Assembly (NCBI RefSeq): GCF_004346095.1
Contig: NZ_SLZV01000013.1
Location: 16,012-80,011, forward strand
Reading direction: 5' to 3'
Length of the DNA: 64,000 bases
DNA from: Faecalimonas umbilicata
GTDB lineage: Bacteria > Bacillota > Clostridia > Lachnospirales > Lachnospiraceae
Within the stretch, counting starts at the first letter, position 1, and every line of letters begins with the position of its first letter. Shown here piece by piece: positions 17,775 through 26,813 of the stretch. A model generated the notes under the pieces. It saw only the letters and a program-made list of their open reading frames with translations. It was not told the DNA's origin and made no database searches. Position numbers and translations under genes: made by a program.

Positions 17775-17816
17775 AAAGGTCTCCTATGATTTAATAATTC
17801 ATCATAGAAGACCTTT
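17775..17816 (-). terminator. Terminator after the MazG-like gene
   Basis: Nested stems AAAGGTCT/AGACCTTT and CTATGAT/ATCATAG form one long hairpin with a T-rich 3' side on the minus strand. Confidence 0.75.
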
Positions 17817-17881
17817 ATATTGTTTAATTTACATAGATTTCTTCACAGGCTCATTAGAATTTTGCTCTATCCTAATTTCTT

Positions 17882-18217
17882 TTACAATTCATTATATTTC
17901 TTGGAATTATTTTTCGCCTTATTTATCGGATATTTTTTATTATTTTTCTTAAGTTTTTCTTGTATAATCTCGTTTATATCTAATTCACATACATCTGCCA
18001 TAAGAACACAATAAATCAACACGTCCGCCAATTCCTCTCTGATTTTATCCTGCTTCTCTTTGCATTCTATATCCATGCCACTCCATTGAAACACCTCTAA
18101 CAATTCAGCCGCCTCCAAACTGATAGAAACTGCCAAATCTTTTGGATTATGAAATTGTTTCCAATTCCTATCATCTCTAAATTTTAACACTTGATTTATC
18201 GTTTCTCGTATCATCAT
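17882..18217 (-). CDS. MazG-like nucleotide pyrophosphohydrolase
   Basis: 111 residues from the ATG at 18217 set by GGAGAGG. The pattern FRDDRNWKQFHNPKDLAVSI, SLEAAELLEVFQW, and EELADVLIYCVLMAD gives the EExxE-like and ExxD metal-binding residues of the all-alpha NTP pyrophosphatases (MazG, dCTPase and XTP3TPA relatives), which cut nucleoside triphosphates to monophosphates. The tail is lysine- and asparagine-rich. It follows the helicase pseudogene by about 66 bases, and MazG-like genes are common in defence islands, so the two may have worked together. Confidence 0.85.
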   Translation of the reverse strand: MMIRETINQVLKFRDDRNWKQFHNPKDLAVSISLEAAELLEVFQWSGMDIECKEKQDKIREELADVLIYCVLMADVCELDINEIIQEKLKKNNKKYPINKAKNNSKKYNEL

Positions 18218-18283
18218 TTCAACCTCTCCTACCTTAAATATCCTTTTCATTTCAATAATCTCATATTCTTACTTAAATGCTGC

Positions 18284-20064
18284 CTATTCTAGAGACGGCA
18301 AGTTTTCTTTAATTTCCAGTGTTTCCTCCATATACTTTCGAAAAGCATCATTCTTCCAAAATCCTACACGAATTCCGTCAATTCCCCTCGTCAATAGCAC
18401 ATAGTATATATTCAAAACAAATAATGTAAATTCAAGCTTATTTTCTTCTTTCTTCATCTCCTCAACTGTAAAAGTTCCATTTGTATTAAAAAAATTGTTT
18501 GAATCTGCAAATAACTGACCTTTTGAATTCACTTGTAAATCCTTTCCAATTAGTACGCCGACTTTATTTAAATCAATTCCTTGTACAGCAAAAACTGATC
18601 CAATCTGTTCTTCCGCATCCTCTTCTTTGCTATTAATCCAATTTTCTTGTGTCGAATTCCACCTACGCTTCATATTCCCTTCTTGCCAATGGATAATAGA
18701 TGGATTTTTCCCTTCACTTTGTTTCCATGCTTCTACCAACCCGGCTAATATTCGATTAATGTGTTCCGGATTAAAATTTTTATCTCTTTCTATCCATTCC
18801 GTTAAATTATGTAATGGATTTTCTGTTACATAGCCAAAATATGCATCTATATCGTTATCTCGAAATACATCTCTGTTAAAATGAGGATCATAATTTGTAA
18901 GTGTGGAATCCAGCAAGTCGGTGTCCTTATACAAAAGATACTTAATTCCATTAATATAATCATCTGAAGTATAACTTTTCCCTTTTGGTGTCTGGATTCT
19001 AAACTGAGTCGACAAAAACTTCTTTTCATATTTCTTTGTCAGATTTTGAAACATATTCCGAGTGATATTTGCAGGCCTGATTCCCTGCAAAACATCATAC
19101 ATAAGTACAATTTGTTTCCCAAGATGTTGGAGAATCTCCAAATGAGATTGGCAATTTTCAAATTCCGATATTTTATATACTGCATTGAATGAAGGATGCT
19201 GCTTCCCATACCGTCTAGACATTTTATGCGATTCATCTACAATAATCACATCATAGTTTTCTCTCGTGGTAATTAATTTTGTTGAGGTCAAAATAGATAA
19301 TCGTCCATTATCCATTCCATAAGTTTTAAAAATGTCTACACCTGTTTTCTCCCAGTTCGGCTGTACTCCACTCCTATTTTAGCACTCTTTCTCTCTATAA
19401 GCATACTTGCAACTAGGTGTGTAAGTAAAACTGTTTTTCCAGTTCCAGCATCTCCATTAATCACATAATTTTTTTGAGGATTATGTACGATTTCATCAAT
19501 TAATTTTGCTTGTTCATCTGTCAGCACTTTTACCGGACTATATTTTACCAATTCTTTTGTTCTAAGTTCATCAATAGTTTTATTTTCAACCCACCCTTTT
19601 TCATAAAAAATATTTTCCCATAACGGCAGAATAATTTCCGAAGAAACCTTTTCACGCCCAATATAGTCATTCACATTGTTTCCCCTAGTTCGATTGAGCA
19701 CCACATCACTATGATTAAAATCAACCATCGTTTTTAGCTTATGTTGCTTGTCTGCAGAAAAATATGTAATTAGCTTACTCTCTACATCGTCCAATACAGA
19801 ACGGTTAAACTCCCTTGAAAAGCCAACTATTACTTCGTCAAAATCCGCATTCAAAAACTTTTCTTCTACTCCAGAATAATGCTGTTTATGACGTTTTTCA
19901 AAATTTTTTGTTTGCCCTACATATATTTTCTGAGATTTCGTTCCTCTATAAACATAAATTGCATTTTGATTTCTTAATGCATTCTTTTCTGCCTCACTTT
20001 TCTGCTCAAAATCTATTAGTTGCCCATCTCGTATCTTTAATTCAATTACATTGTATTTAGACAT
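18284..20064 (-). pseudogene. GIY-YIG nuclease / DUF2075 helicase-like protein, single frameshift
   Basis: The intact product would be about 593 residues. The first part (start 20064 after GGGGGA) has a GIY-YIG-like domain, AIYVYRGTKSQKIYVGQTKN with a later R and E, then a P-loop with Walker A NGDAGTGKT. The second part has Walker B VIIVDESHKMSRR and C-terminal helicase-like motifs (FAVQGIDLNKVGVLIG, YVLLTRGIDGIRV), which place it in the DUF2075/Schlafen-like helicase group. The frames meet near 19365-19372: adding one base inside GTGGAGTAC restores VQPNWEKTGVDIFKTYG. Both halves are otherwise well preserved, so the break is recent or a sequencing error. Confidence 0.85.
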
Positions 20065-20390
20065 ATTTCATCTTCCCCCTTTATCAATGCTTATCAATTT
20101 TTCATTTTCCAACACTAAATGCTGCCAAATCTCACGCTTTTTAAGGATCCAATGGACTAGTTCACAAAACATTCTGCCACATATTCCCTTGCTTCCTTCT
20201 TTATATTATAAATTACCCCTCATCTTTCCTCAATCCCTATTTTCCATGCGATAACTTATGATAAATTTGGGGAAGATACACTATTTTACAAGCATGACCA
20301 ACCGTCCAACGCAACATCATAAACTTAAGGAAATCTGCTTTGTGATAGGCAGGTTCTTTTATTTATGATAAAATTTAGACAGGGGTGTAT

Positions 20391-21711
20391 ATGAGAGGTA
20401 CCTATATTGAAAGAATCCAAAAACTGTCTGAAAAACTATCAGATTCTATTTTGGCAGATTGTGCAAGAAAAATAAACAGCAATACTTTTTCAAGAAATAG
20501 AAAGATGCCTTTAAAAGATATCCTACTGTGCTGCCTTTCTAAAAAAGGGCTTACTACTACGCTGGAATTGAGAAACTATTTTATACAAAAGGATGTTCCT
20601 TCCATGAAAATGTCGAAACAAGGATATTTACAACAGCGAAAACGTCTTAATCCTGAAGTTTTTTCTTATCTGGATGATGAATATATGGCTGATTTCTATC
20701 ATTCTTCCGAGCCAAGGCTCTGGAATGGATATCTGTTACTGGCAATTGATGGAAGTAAAGCAGAAGTGCCGAATTCAACAGAGAACCGAGAGCGCTTTGG
20801 AAAAAGTAATAATCACCACTCAGAACTTGGGCAGGTACGGACACTTGTAAGTGGCATGTATGACATTTTGAATCAGTTTTATCTGGATATTGAAATTTCA
20901 AATATTTCTACCAGTGAAACGGAGCTTGCCAAGAAAAATCTAACTCATTTAATGCATATGGATATCAAACAGCCCGTGTTAGCTATTTTTGACAGGGGAT
21001 ATCCATCTGTCGAATTTATTGATTTTCTAGAAACGAAAAAAATCAATTACTTATTTCGCCTTTCTTCCAATGATTATAAATTTGAGCGTAGAAATATGAA
21101 ATCAACTGATGAGACGGTTGTTTTACAGCATATCTATCAGAGATTAGATAAAATAAGAAAAAAGCATCCAGAGCGATTCGAACGTATGAAAGAAAAAGAA
21201 AGTACGAATACGAGGACCATGACTTCTACGCTTCCTTCTGGAAATGAATTGGCACTTATGACGAATCTCCCCTTTGAATTTTCACAGAAACAACTGGAGG
21301 ATTTGTATTATCAAAGATGGGAAATAGAGAAGAAATGTCATACACTTAAAAATAAAATGAAGTTTGAAAGTGTAACAGGAAAATCAACTATCTATGTAGA
21401 TCAGGATTTTCATGCACAAGTGTTGGTATATAATATGCTGCAGGATATACGAAAAAACAGATGAGGAGGTATTTGTAAAAGGTCGTGAAAAGGGCAGTAA
21501 ATATCCTATGCACACAAACGAAAATATTGCTATAGGACTATTTAAAGAACAGATGATAAAACTAATTCTTGAAAAAAATGCTGTAATAAGAGGGCACTTG
21601 CTTTTTAAACTGCAAGCAGAAATGAAAAATATATTTTACCTAAAAGAAATCTGCCTAGAAAAGAACCGAAAAAGAATCTTTCAAATAAATACAAAAACAA
21701 TCAAAAAATAG
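20391..21711 (+). pseudogene. IS4-family transposase, frameshifted near the C-terminus
   Basis: The start ATG at 20391 follows AGGGG. DDE residues are present: LLAIDGSK, AIFDRGYP and the Y-2-R-3-E-6-K block YYQRWEIEKKCHTLKNK. At about 21450, in ATACGAAAAAACAG, the frame stops after RKNR, while the neighbouring frame carries on with the normal C-terminus KYPMHTNENIAIGLFKEQMI and ends at 21711. A change in the six-A run explains it. The transposase is probably inactive, as the lost tail is conserved in relatives. Confidence 0.85.
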
Positions 21712-21717
21712 TTTTTT

Positions 21718-21760
21718 AAAAAGTCCATACAATTCCATGGGGGTAAGTATGGACTTTTTT
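21718..21760 (+). terminator. Terminator after the IS4 transposase
   Basis: AAAAGTCCATAC pairs with GTATGGACTTTT and is followed by more Ts; it lies inside the IS. Confidence 0.85.
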
Positions 21761-21968
21761 GCCTTAAATATAATTTTTATATCCGAAAAAGCAACAGATA
21801 TAGGGATAATTTCCCCTTAAGTTTATGATGTTGCGCATAGCGGGAATATAAAAGGCAAAGTTTAAGATGGCATTTGGGGAAGCTCCTCCCCCCCCCCAAA
21901 AAAATTTTTCCCAAATCTACTGATAAAATACGTTATTTTATGATAATTTATGAATTTCTCTCAAACCT

Positions 21969-22013
21969 AAAAAACCCTTGAAAATGCCCATTTTCTGAGC
22001 TTTTCAAGGGTTT
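21969..22013 (-). terminator. Terminator hairpin downstream of the PBECR4-like gene
   Basis: A 13-bp perfect stem AAACCCTTGAAAA/TTTTCAAGGGTTT has a six-T run on its minus-strand 3' side. It is 380 bases from the gene, with only the integrase remnant between. Confidence 0.7.
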
Positions 22014-22261
22014 CAAAATTCACGTTATCTAGGAAATTAGTTTCCCATCTGTTTTGCAACTTCTGAATTACATTCCAGCCTGATCTGTGACATTTCACCC
22101 TCATATCTTGTTAAATATGTAGTAAATACAGTAATTTTCACTTCTCGTCACTACTCATTTGTTCCAATTCCCCCAACTATATATCTGGGGACACCAAAAC
22201 CAGTTTTCTTCCACTTTTCTCACCCTTCTTTTTCTGTTTTGGGGGATTAAACCGCTCCATT

Positions 22262-22345
22262 TGGGGGATTTTTCTCCCCTATCCTTTAACAATGGCTCTT
22301 CGCTGTAATTCTTGCTTTTCCCGTATTGATTTTGGAATAAGTGTT
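22262..22345 (-). pseudogene. Remnant of a second integrase 3' end
   Basis: About 75 bases repeat the 3' end of the integrase gene at 23456-23530 with roughly 80 percent identity, including CTTCGCTGTAATTC and the downstream CTCCCC...ATCCTT block. No longer reading frame survives. It suggests an older related element beside this one. The rest of 21840-22390 holds no gene I can see apart from the hairpin at 21969-22013. Confidence 0.5.
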
Positions 22346-22393
22346 ATGAAAAACAGTCTCATGGGGTTATGAGTACCTATTCCCTATGTTCTA

Positions 22394-23059
22394 TTATAAA
22401 TTTTCTCGATCAATCATATTTTCTATTATTTCTGAAAAATAATATTCTTTCAGATCAAAACCCTTATCCACTTTTGCAAGATAGGAATATCTATCTTCTG
22501 TATAATGTTTGGATATAACAGCAAATACTTTATAAGTAGGTTGTGCTGTTACATCTCTAATATCCTTTTTCAACAATGTATTTGGCACATTTAATTTCGT
22601 ATTTTTATCTTGTACAAAACCAATACAACCGCACACATTTCCAGCAGCTTTTTCTGTAAACAATTTAGGTCCTCTGTCTGTAAATTCTCCTATCATCGTT
22701 ACATTTTTCTTAATCAGCATCATTCGCTCCAATATATCCAATTTCTGCCCTGTAGAGCCATCTTTTGCAAAAGAAAAATCATTTTCCGTCAATCTCTTAT
22801 CAAGACATTTTTGGTAAAAATGAATTGCGGAAGCTGTTGTTTTCTTATTTAATCGAACCCCTGTCAAATGCAAAAAATTGTATCTATGAAAAGCAACCTC
22901 ATAGCCTTGTACAGACGATAAAATCTTTCCCTTTTCCTGTAATTGCTTTTTTACCTCTCTCGGTAATCCATATAGAAACAAAACCTTTTGATCTTCTAGA
23001 TTTTCCTTATAAAGTTGTGCCGCTTTTGTCATAATCTGTATTGCACGTCTTTTATCCAT
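22394..23059 (-). CDS. PBECR4-like nuclease-domain protein, candidate toxin
   Basis: 221 residues starting at an ATG with AAGGA upstream. The pattern matches PBECR4 (phage-Barnase-EndoU-colicin-RelE-like nuclease 4): AAQLYKENLEDQKVLFLYG, NFLHLTGV, FYQKCLDKRL, FSFAKDGSTGQKLDIL, MIGEFTDRGPKLFTEKAAGN, CIGFVQD and VPNTLLKKDIRD. The domain is predicted to be an RNase-type toxin; no activity is proved as far as I know. There are no signal or membrane segments. Upstream on the same strand lie a promoter, two structured 50-base repeats and a terminator-like hairpin, in the order used by type III toxin-antitoxin loci, where a repeat RNA holds the toxin inactive. Confidence 0.65.
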   Translation of the reverse strand: MDKRRAIQIMTKAAQLYKENLEDQKVLFLYGLPREVKKQLQEKGKILSSVQGYEVAFHRYNFLHLTGVRLNKKTTASAIHFYQKCLDKRLTENDFSFAKDGSTGQKLDILERMMLIKKNVTMIGEFTDRGPKLFTEKAAGNVCGCIGFVQDKNTKLNVPNTLLKKDIRDVTAQPTYKVFAVISKHYTEDRYSYLAKVDKGFDLKEYYFSEIIENMIDRENL

Positions 23060-23086
23060 AACTCTGTCCTTATCTTGTGAAGTTTA

Positions 23087-23129
23087 GAAAAGGGAATGCT
23101 CATGCCGCGGCACTAAACATTCCCTTTTC
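23087..23129 (-). terminator. Terminator-like hairpin between the repeats and the PBECR4-like gene
   Basis: A perfect 12-bp stem GAAAAGGGAATG/CATTCCCTTTTC encloses a 19-base loop; the T-run is short, so read-through into the gene 28 bases later is plausible. Type III loci use such a partial terminator to set the RNA-to-toxin ratio. Confidence 0.65.
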
Positions 23130-23137
23130 ATGGTTGA

Positions 23138-23231
23138 TTTTTCCGTTGTCTGCCAACCTCCAGCTCCTATGTCTGGAAAATAACAGGTTTTTCCGTTGCC
23201 TGCCAACCTCCGACACCTTCGTTCGGAAAAC
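23138..23231 (-). repeat. Two 50-bp-period direct repeats with covarying RNA hairpins
   Basis: Units at 23188-23231 and 23138-23180 match at about 36 of 45 positions. Each folds on the minus strand into hairpin 1 with a 9-base loop and hairpin 2 GTTG-GCAGR-CAAC. In hairpin 1 the stem is CCGA/TCGG in one unit and CCAG/CTGG in the other: two base pairs changed on both sides, which preserves pairing. A weaker third unit may lie at about 23240-23270. Confidence 0.75.
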
Positions 23232-23283
23232 GTATCAGATTTTAGGTGTCAACCCACCGCTGATGCACAGCTTTTCTAATTAC

Positions 23284-23312
23284 ATTCTACACGAAACATG
23301 CAGAAAATGCAA
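23284..23312 (-). promoter_or_regulatory. Promoter of the repeat RNA and PBECR4-like gene
   Basis: TTGCAT (23307-23312), a 17-base spacer and TAGAAT (23284-23289) would start transcription about 45 bases before the first repeat. Confidence 0.6.
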
Positions 23313-23465
23313 TTACAATTTTATATTATGATACTCTGCTTCTTTTTATACATGATTCACGATCCTTCCATCAATCAATTCATAGAGAAAATCTAATATT
23401 TTCGCTACTTTCACACATTGATTGTATTTTATTGTTGTGTAAAAGTAAACTTTTCTCCCCCATCC

Positions 23466-24710
23466 TTAATAATGGCTTTTCGCTGTAATTCGTACTTTTC
23501 CCACATCGATTTCGGAATAAGGATCATTCTGGGTTTTGGCTACTCCAAACTTCTTAATTTCTTCATCCATCTTATTATCTAATACATGGGTATAAATATT
23601 CAACGTGATACTGATACTGGAGTGTCCCAGTAGAGACTGCACGACCTTTGGCTCCATTTTATTTTCAAAACATCTTGTCGCAAAGGTATGTCTCAACGTA
23701 TGCGGATGAAAGTCTCGGATTATCTTTAGCTCTCTTTGTTCCTGCACTGCTAATACTGCTTCTTTTTCACGAATTCTCTTAATTACTTTTTTCACTTCTT
23801 TATCTACAATATATCTACTGCAAGGGCTTCCCATCCCTGTCGTAAATACTAAATCTGAAAACTCTTCCCCACTTCTCCAGCGTTCACCCAATTCTGCTTT
23901 TAACCGCTTTTGCTTTTCTTTCTGTGATTTTAATACTTCTTCCATTTCACCTAAAAATGGAATCTGTCTTGTAGAATTTACTGTTTTAGGGCTGACCAAC
24001 ATTTCTCTCTTTTTTCCATTACAATAGCTGCAGCTCAAAGAACGCCTGATCGTGATACATTTCTTTGAAAAGTCTATATCTGACCATTGCAGTCCTCCCA
24101 GTTCTCCAACTCTTACTCCCGTCAAACACATAAAATAAAACATTTCTTTATACCAACTGTCCTCTACCTCATTTAATAAGGTATTTTGTTCTTCTTGTGT
24201 CAAGGCAATTTCTTCTTTCGCTTTTTTATATGTCCACGGAACTTCTACAATTAGACACGGATTGCTTGCAATCATCTGATTTCCGACTGCAAATTCCATA
24301 CACTCCCGCAACCGTCCCAGTGCCTCTCTCATAGCGCTGTTTGAAATTCCCTCTTGCTCCATCGTATTCAAAGCTCTTTGTACATCCAATGGCTTTATAT
24401 CCTTCAATTTTTTTGAACCGATATAGAATCCAAAGGTTCTTTTGAAATTGTTCTTCATCGGATGGATACTTGTTTCTTTTACTTTATGCGCCTTTACTTC
24501 TGTAAACCATTCCTCAAACCATTCATTTAAGGTTATCATTGTTTTTCGATAATCGATACTATTCTTCACCTTTTCTTTTGCCTGATGAAATTCTTCAATC
24601 AGATGATCTAAATCCGAACCATACAAGCAGATTTTGACTCCGTTTACCATCGCTCTTGCTTCGTAAGTTCCTTTGTTTTCTCGTATTCCTTTTGGTAATT
24701 TTCTAGCCAT
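23466..24710 (-). CDS. Tyrosine recombinase (Tn916-type integrase)
   Basis: 414 residues. The N-terminal arm-binding domain begins LPKGIRENKGTYEARAMVNG, followed by a SAM-like core-binding domain and a catalytic domain with R in CLTGVRVGELGGLQW, the H-x-x-R box HPHTLRHTFATRC, LLGHSSISITLNIYTHVLD with the nucleophile tyrosine, and K in the beta region. It inserts and excises the element by site-specific recombination. The 3' end is near the proposed attachment region, and a decayed copy of that end lies at 22262-22345. Confidence 0.95.
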   Translation of the reverse strand: MARKLPKGIRENKGTYEARAMVNGVKICLYGSDLDHLIEEFHQAKEKVKNSIDYRKTMITLNEWFEEWFTEVKAHKVKETSIHPMKNNFKRTFGFYIGSKKLKDIKPLDVQRALNTMEQEGISNSAMREALGRLRECMEFAVGNQMIASNPCLIVEVPWTYKKAKEEIALTQEEQNTLLNEVEDSWYKEMFYFMCLTGVRVGELGGLQWSDIDFSKKCITIRRSLSCSYCNGKKREMLVSPKTVNSTRQIPFLGEMEEVLKSQKEKQKRLKAELGERWRSGEEFSDLVFTTGMGSPCSRYIVDKEVKKVIKRIREKEAVLAVQEQRELKIIRDFHPHTLRHTFATRCFENKMEPKVVQSLLGHSSISITLNIYTHVLDNKMDEEIKKFGVAKTQNDPYSEIDVGKVRITAKSHY

Positions 24711-24817
24711 AAAACATTCCTCCTAAATAAGACCTGTGATTTGTTTCACACTCAAATTAGCAGTCTTTTATAAATAAAACAAAGGTGCAAATTTTTCATT
24801 CACACCTTTGACATTTC

Positions 24818-25000
24818 CTATTTCCTAATTTGCGCTAAAAGCCATTTATCCAGCAGCATTTTATGTGCATAATTTCGATTACCTATTCGTACAACAAAGA
24901 TTTTCTCATTCTCTTTCATTAGCTGCCTTGTCTTTGTTTTTCCCAAATTCAAGTATTCTGCTGTTTCTTCCACATTCAATAAAATTTTCTCATTATCCAC
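24818..25000 (-). CDS. Excisionase (Xis-like, MerR-type winged helix)
   Basis: 60 residues with NVEETAEYLNLGKTKTRQLMKE followed by a short wing and KWLLAQI (the helix-turn-helix is the part AEYLNLGKTKTRQL). Tn916-like elements carry such a protein next to the integrase, where it bends DNA to favour excision. It is 107 bases before the integrase gene. Confidence 0.9.
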   Translation of the reverse strand: MDNEKILLNVEETAEYLNLGKTKTRQLMKENEKIFVVRIGNRNYAHKMLLDKWLLAQIRK

Positions 25001-25016
25001 ATTATCCCTCTCTTCT

Positions 25017-25535
25017 TCAAAAATATTTCTTCCTTATTAAATAGTCATACCCTTTCCTGCTCTGACAAAACATACACACTTCTTTCTTCCGCTGTCCATA
25101 ATCTGCCCTTTGGATAAAATGTTCCGGCGATTCATAGAAGACTTTTGCACATACCGGGCAGAGACATAACTGGATCGGCTTATCCAGTTTTCGCACGCCG
25201 GTACTTGTCCGCAATGCTTTGTCTACCTTTAACATCTGCTGTCTATCCAAAATTCCCACATACTCTCTCAGCCTGCTTTTATCAATCGTCCGCACCTGTT
25301 CCAAAAGTACCACGGAATTTTTCTCCAATCCTTTCCGGTCTCTCAATATCACATGCGTCGGAAGTTTTGTTTTCGGTTTACTTGTAACTGCCGCTACAAT
25401 CACGGTCGGGCTATACGCATTCCCCGTATTATTCTGGATCACAAGTACCGGGCGGATACCGCCCTGCTCACTTCCCACAACTGGACTTAAATCTGCATAA
25501 TAAATATCGCCTCGTCTGATTTCTCTTTCTTCCAT
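25017..25535 (-). CDS. MazF/PemK-like endoribonuclease with cysteine-rich C-terminal extension
   Basis: 172 residues from the ATG at 25535 fixed by AGGAGG. The first 115 residues are a standard MazF fold: [57 protein letters not shown]. The last 55 residues add [10 protein letters not shown] and [13 protein letters not shown], a probable four-cysteine zinc site not found in ordinary MazF. No antitoxin gene of the usual type lies upstream; the excisionase directly follows. This MazF-with-tail gene next to xis/int is a known arrangement in clostridial integrative elements, perhaps for element maintenance. Confidence 0.85.
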   Translation of the reverse strand: MEEREIRRGDIYYADLSPVVGSEQGGIRPVLVIQNNTGNAYSPTVIVAAVTSKPKTKLPTHVILRDRKGLEKNSVVLLEQVRTIDKSRLREYVGILDRQQMLKVDKALRTSTGVRKLDKPIQLCLCPVCAKVFYESPEHFIQRADYGQRKKEVCMFCQSRKGYDYLIRKKYF

Positions 25536-25559
25536 CACGTTCCTCCTCATAGATTCCAC

Positions 25560-26250
25560 TGTCTAAATGTCCTCGGATATTTCCTTATAGGAAACAGAGA
25601 CAGCCTCCATACGGAATACTGCCTCTGAACTTATGTATCAGCCGGATTCCCGATCTTTTCTTGCTTCATCCTCAATGACTGTTTCTGATCTTTCCTCCGG
25701 CTACCATTCTTTGCCTAAATCAAGCCTATTTGTCCCCGACACCCCGGCTTTCTGTGTAAAAATACACGGGAACTCATCAAACGACTGACTGCGAATCAGT
25801 TCCACGGGAATCGCACCCCTCCGGGGATCGCCCGAAGCTGCCCTCACTTGTTGCGGTATCTTCATTTCCATAAGTAAATATCTTTTGGAAATTCTTCGCA
25901 TACACGACTTTATGACCGGACAGGAGTATCATTATACCTGTTGTCTGTCATCGCCCTGCCAGCAGCAATCTGACAGTCAGAATCAAATCTTGTTCGCTCC
26001 ATGAATGAAACAAATCAGACAGAAACCGTTTCTTCTCTCTTCGCGTGGGATTTCGCTGCCTTTCTCTCATTCACATCATGGCGGATTGTTTCATATAGCT
26101 TACGCTCATCACGATAACAACAGGAATGTGCCTGATGAATGGATATCCAATTATCAAGGTGCGCCCATTTACCATTTGTCGGGAAACAGGCAGGAAATGA
26201 TCTTCCTCACTTGTTTCCCACTTTTAGAGAAAAAAGTAGCCTGCGAAACG
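25560..26250. other. 690-base gap with no convincing gene
   Basis: Only short frames are seen. The longest, minus strand 25701-25901 (66 codons, containing ASGDPRRGAIPVELIRSQSF), has no ribosome binding site. A 12-codon frame, MKQEKIGNPADT, follows GAGG just upstream of the MazF gene. In a complete Tn916-like element conjugation genes would be expected around here, so the gap may be a deletion scar. Confidence 0.5.
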
Positions 26251-26724
26251 CTATTTTTCTAACTCTTTTTTCAACTTTTCCAGAGCAACGTCAATCGAAC
26301 GTTTCACCGGCATCTTCGTGCATCCCTCCAGTTTTGCGATCCGTTCATATGTCATACCATCAAAAAAATACAAAATCAGCCTGCGTTTCTGAATCTCTGG
26401 AAGTTTCTGTATTGCCCGGTGCAGCCTTTCCACAAGCAGCTTCTCCAACACTACATCTTCCACACTTTCCGGTTTCTGTACCGCCCGTCCATTTAGCGTA
26501 TGCTCCCAAAGTTCCGAATGCTCTATGTACTTGTCCCACTGATGCAGATATGAAATATCCCGCAGTTCAAATTCGTCAAATGCTTCATAGAGCTCCCGGC
26601 TGATCTCAAATTCATGCTTTTGATGCTCTCCGTCTAAAAACTCAATATAGTAACTTCCGTTTCTTTCACAAATGCTGTACGGATTGTATTTATCTTTTCT
26701 TCTTTTTGGATGTTTTCCTTCCAT
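26251..26724 (-). CDS. Sigma-70-like small sigma factor of the integrative element
   Basis: 157 residues. The C-terminal half is a region-4 helix-turn-helix, LPEIQKRRLILYFFDGMTYERIAKLEGCTKMPVKRSID; the N-terminal half (YNPYSICERNGSYYIEF, then an acidic helical part) is like the Tn916 ORF7 family. It probably turns on excision or transfer genes. Ribosome binding site GGAGG is 8 bases upstream. A 9-bp hairpin CTGAAACCG-AAC-CGGTTTCAG lies in the leader at about 26790-26810. Confidence 0.85.
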   Translation of the reverse strand: MEGKHPKRRKDKYNPYSICERNGSYYIEFLDGEHQKHEFEISRELYEAFDEFELRDISYLHQWDKYIEHSELWEHTLNGRAVQKPESVEDVVLEKLLVERLHRAIQKLPEIQKRRLILYFFDGMTYERIAKLEGCTKMPVKRSIDVALEKLKKELEK

Positions 26725-26789
26725 GTCCTTTCCTCCGATCTGAAAATTTTTATGAAAATTTCAAATCGAAAGGCGGACCTCTGATCTCC

Positions 26790-26813
26790 TGAAACCGAAC
26801 CGGTTTCAGAACA
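26790..26813 (-). promoter_or_regulatory. Perfect hairpin in the leader of the sigma-factor gene
   Basis: CTGAAACCG and CGGTTTCAG form nine base pairs with an AAC loop; there is no T-run, so it looks like a leader structure or operator. The rest of the 375-base gap 26725-27099 holds this leader and the promoter region of the divergent XRE gene. Confidence 0.4.

Larger units (their letters stand above)
20275..21871 (+). mobile_element. IS4-family insertion sequence with 11-bp direct repeats
   Basis: ATTTGGGGAAG occurs at 20264-20274 and again at 21872-21882, the size of duplication IS4 elements make. Inside, a nearly perfect inverted repeat (GCAACATCATAAACTTAAGG at 20311-20330 and its complement at 21815-21834) lies about 36 bases from each proposed end. 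If that repeat marks the true ends the element is 20310-21834 with no visible duplication. A promoter and ribosome binding site for the transposase fill 20340-20390. Confidence 0.65.

Noticed and set aside
25701..25901. 66-codon minus-strand frame with RRGAIPVELIRSQSF
   Set aside because: Looks protein-like in part, but lacks a ribosome binding site and any recognised family; kept only as a note in the gap entry.
26139..26603. 154-codon plus-strand frame over the sigma-factor gene
   Set aside because: Antisense to the small sigma factor, which has the region-4 motif and a ribosome binding site.
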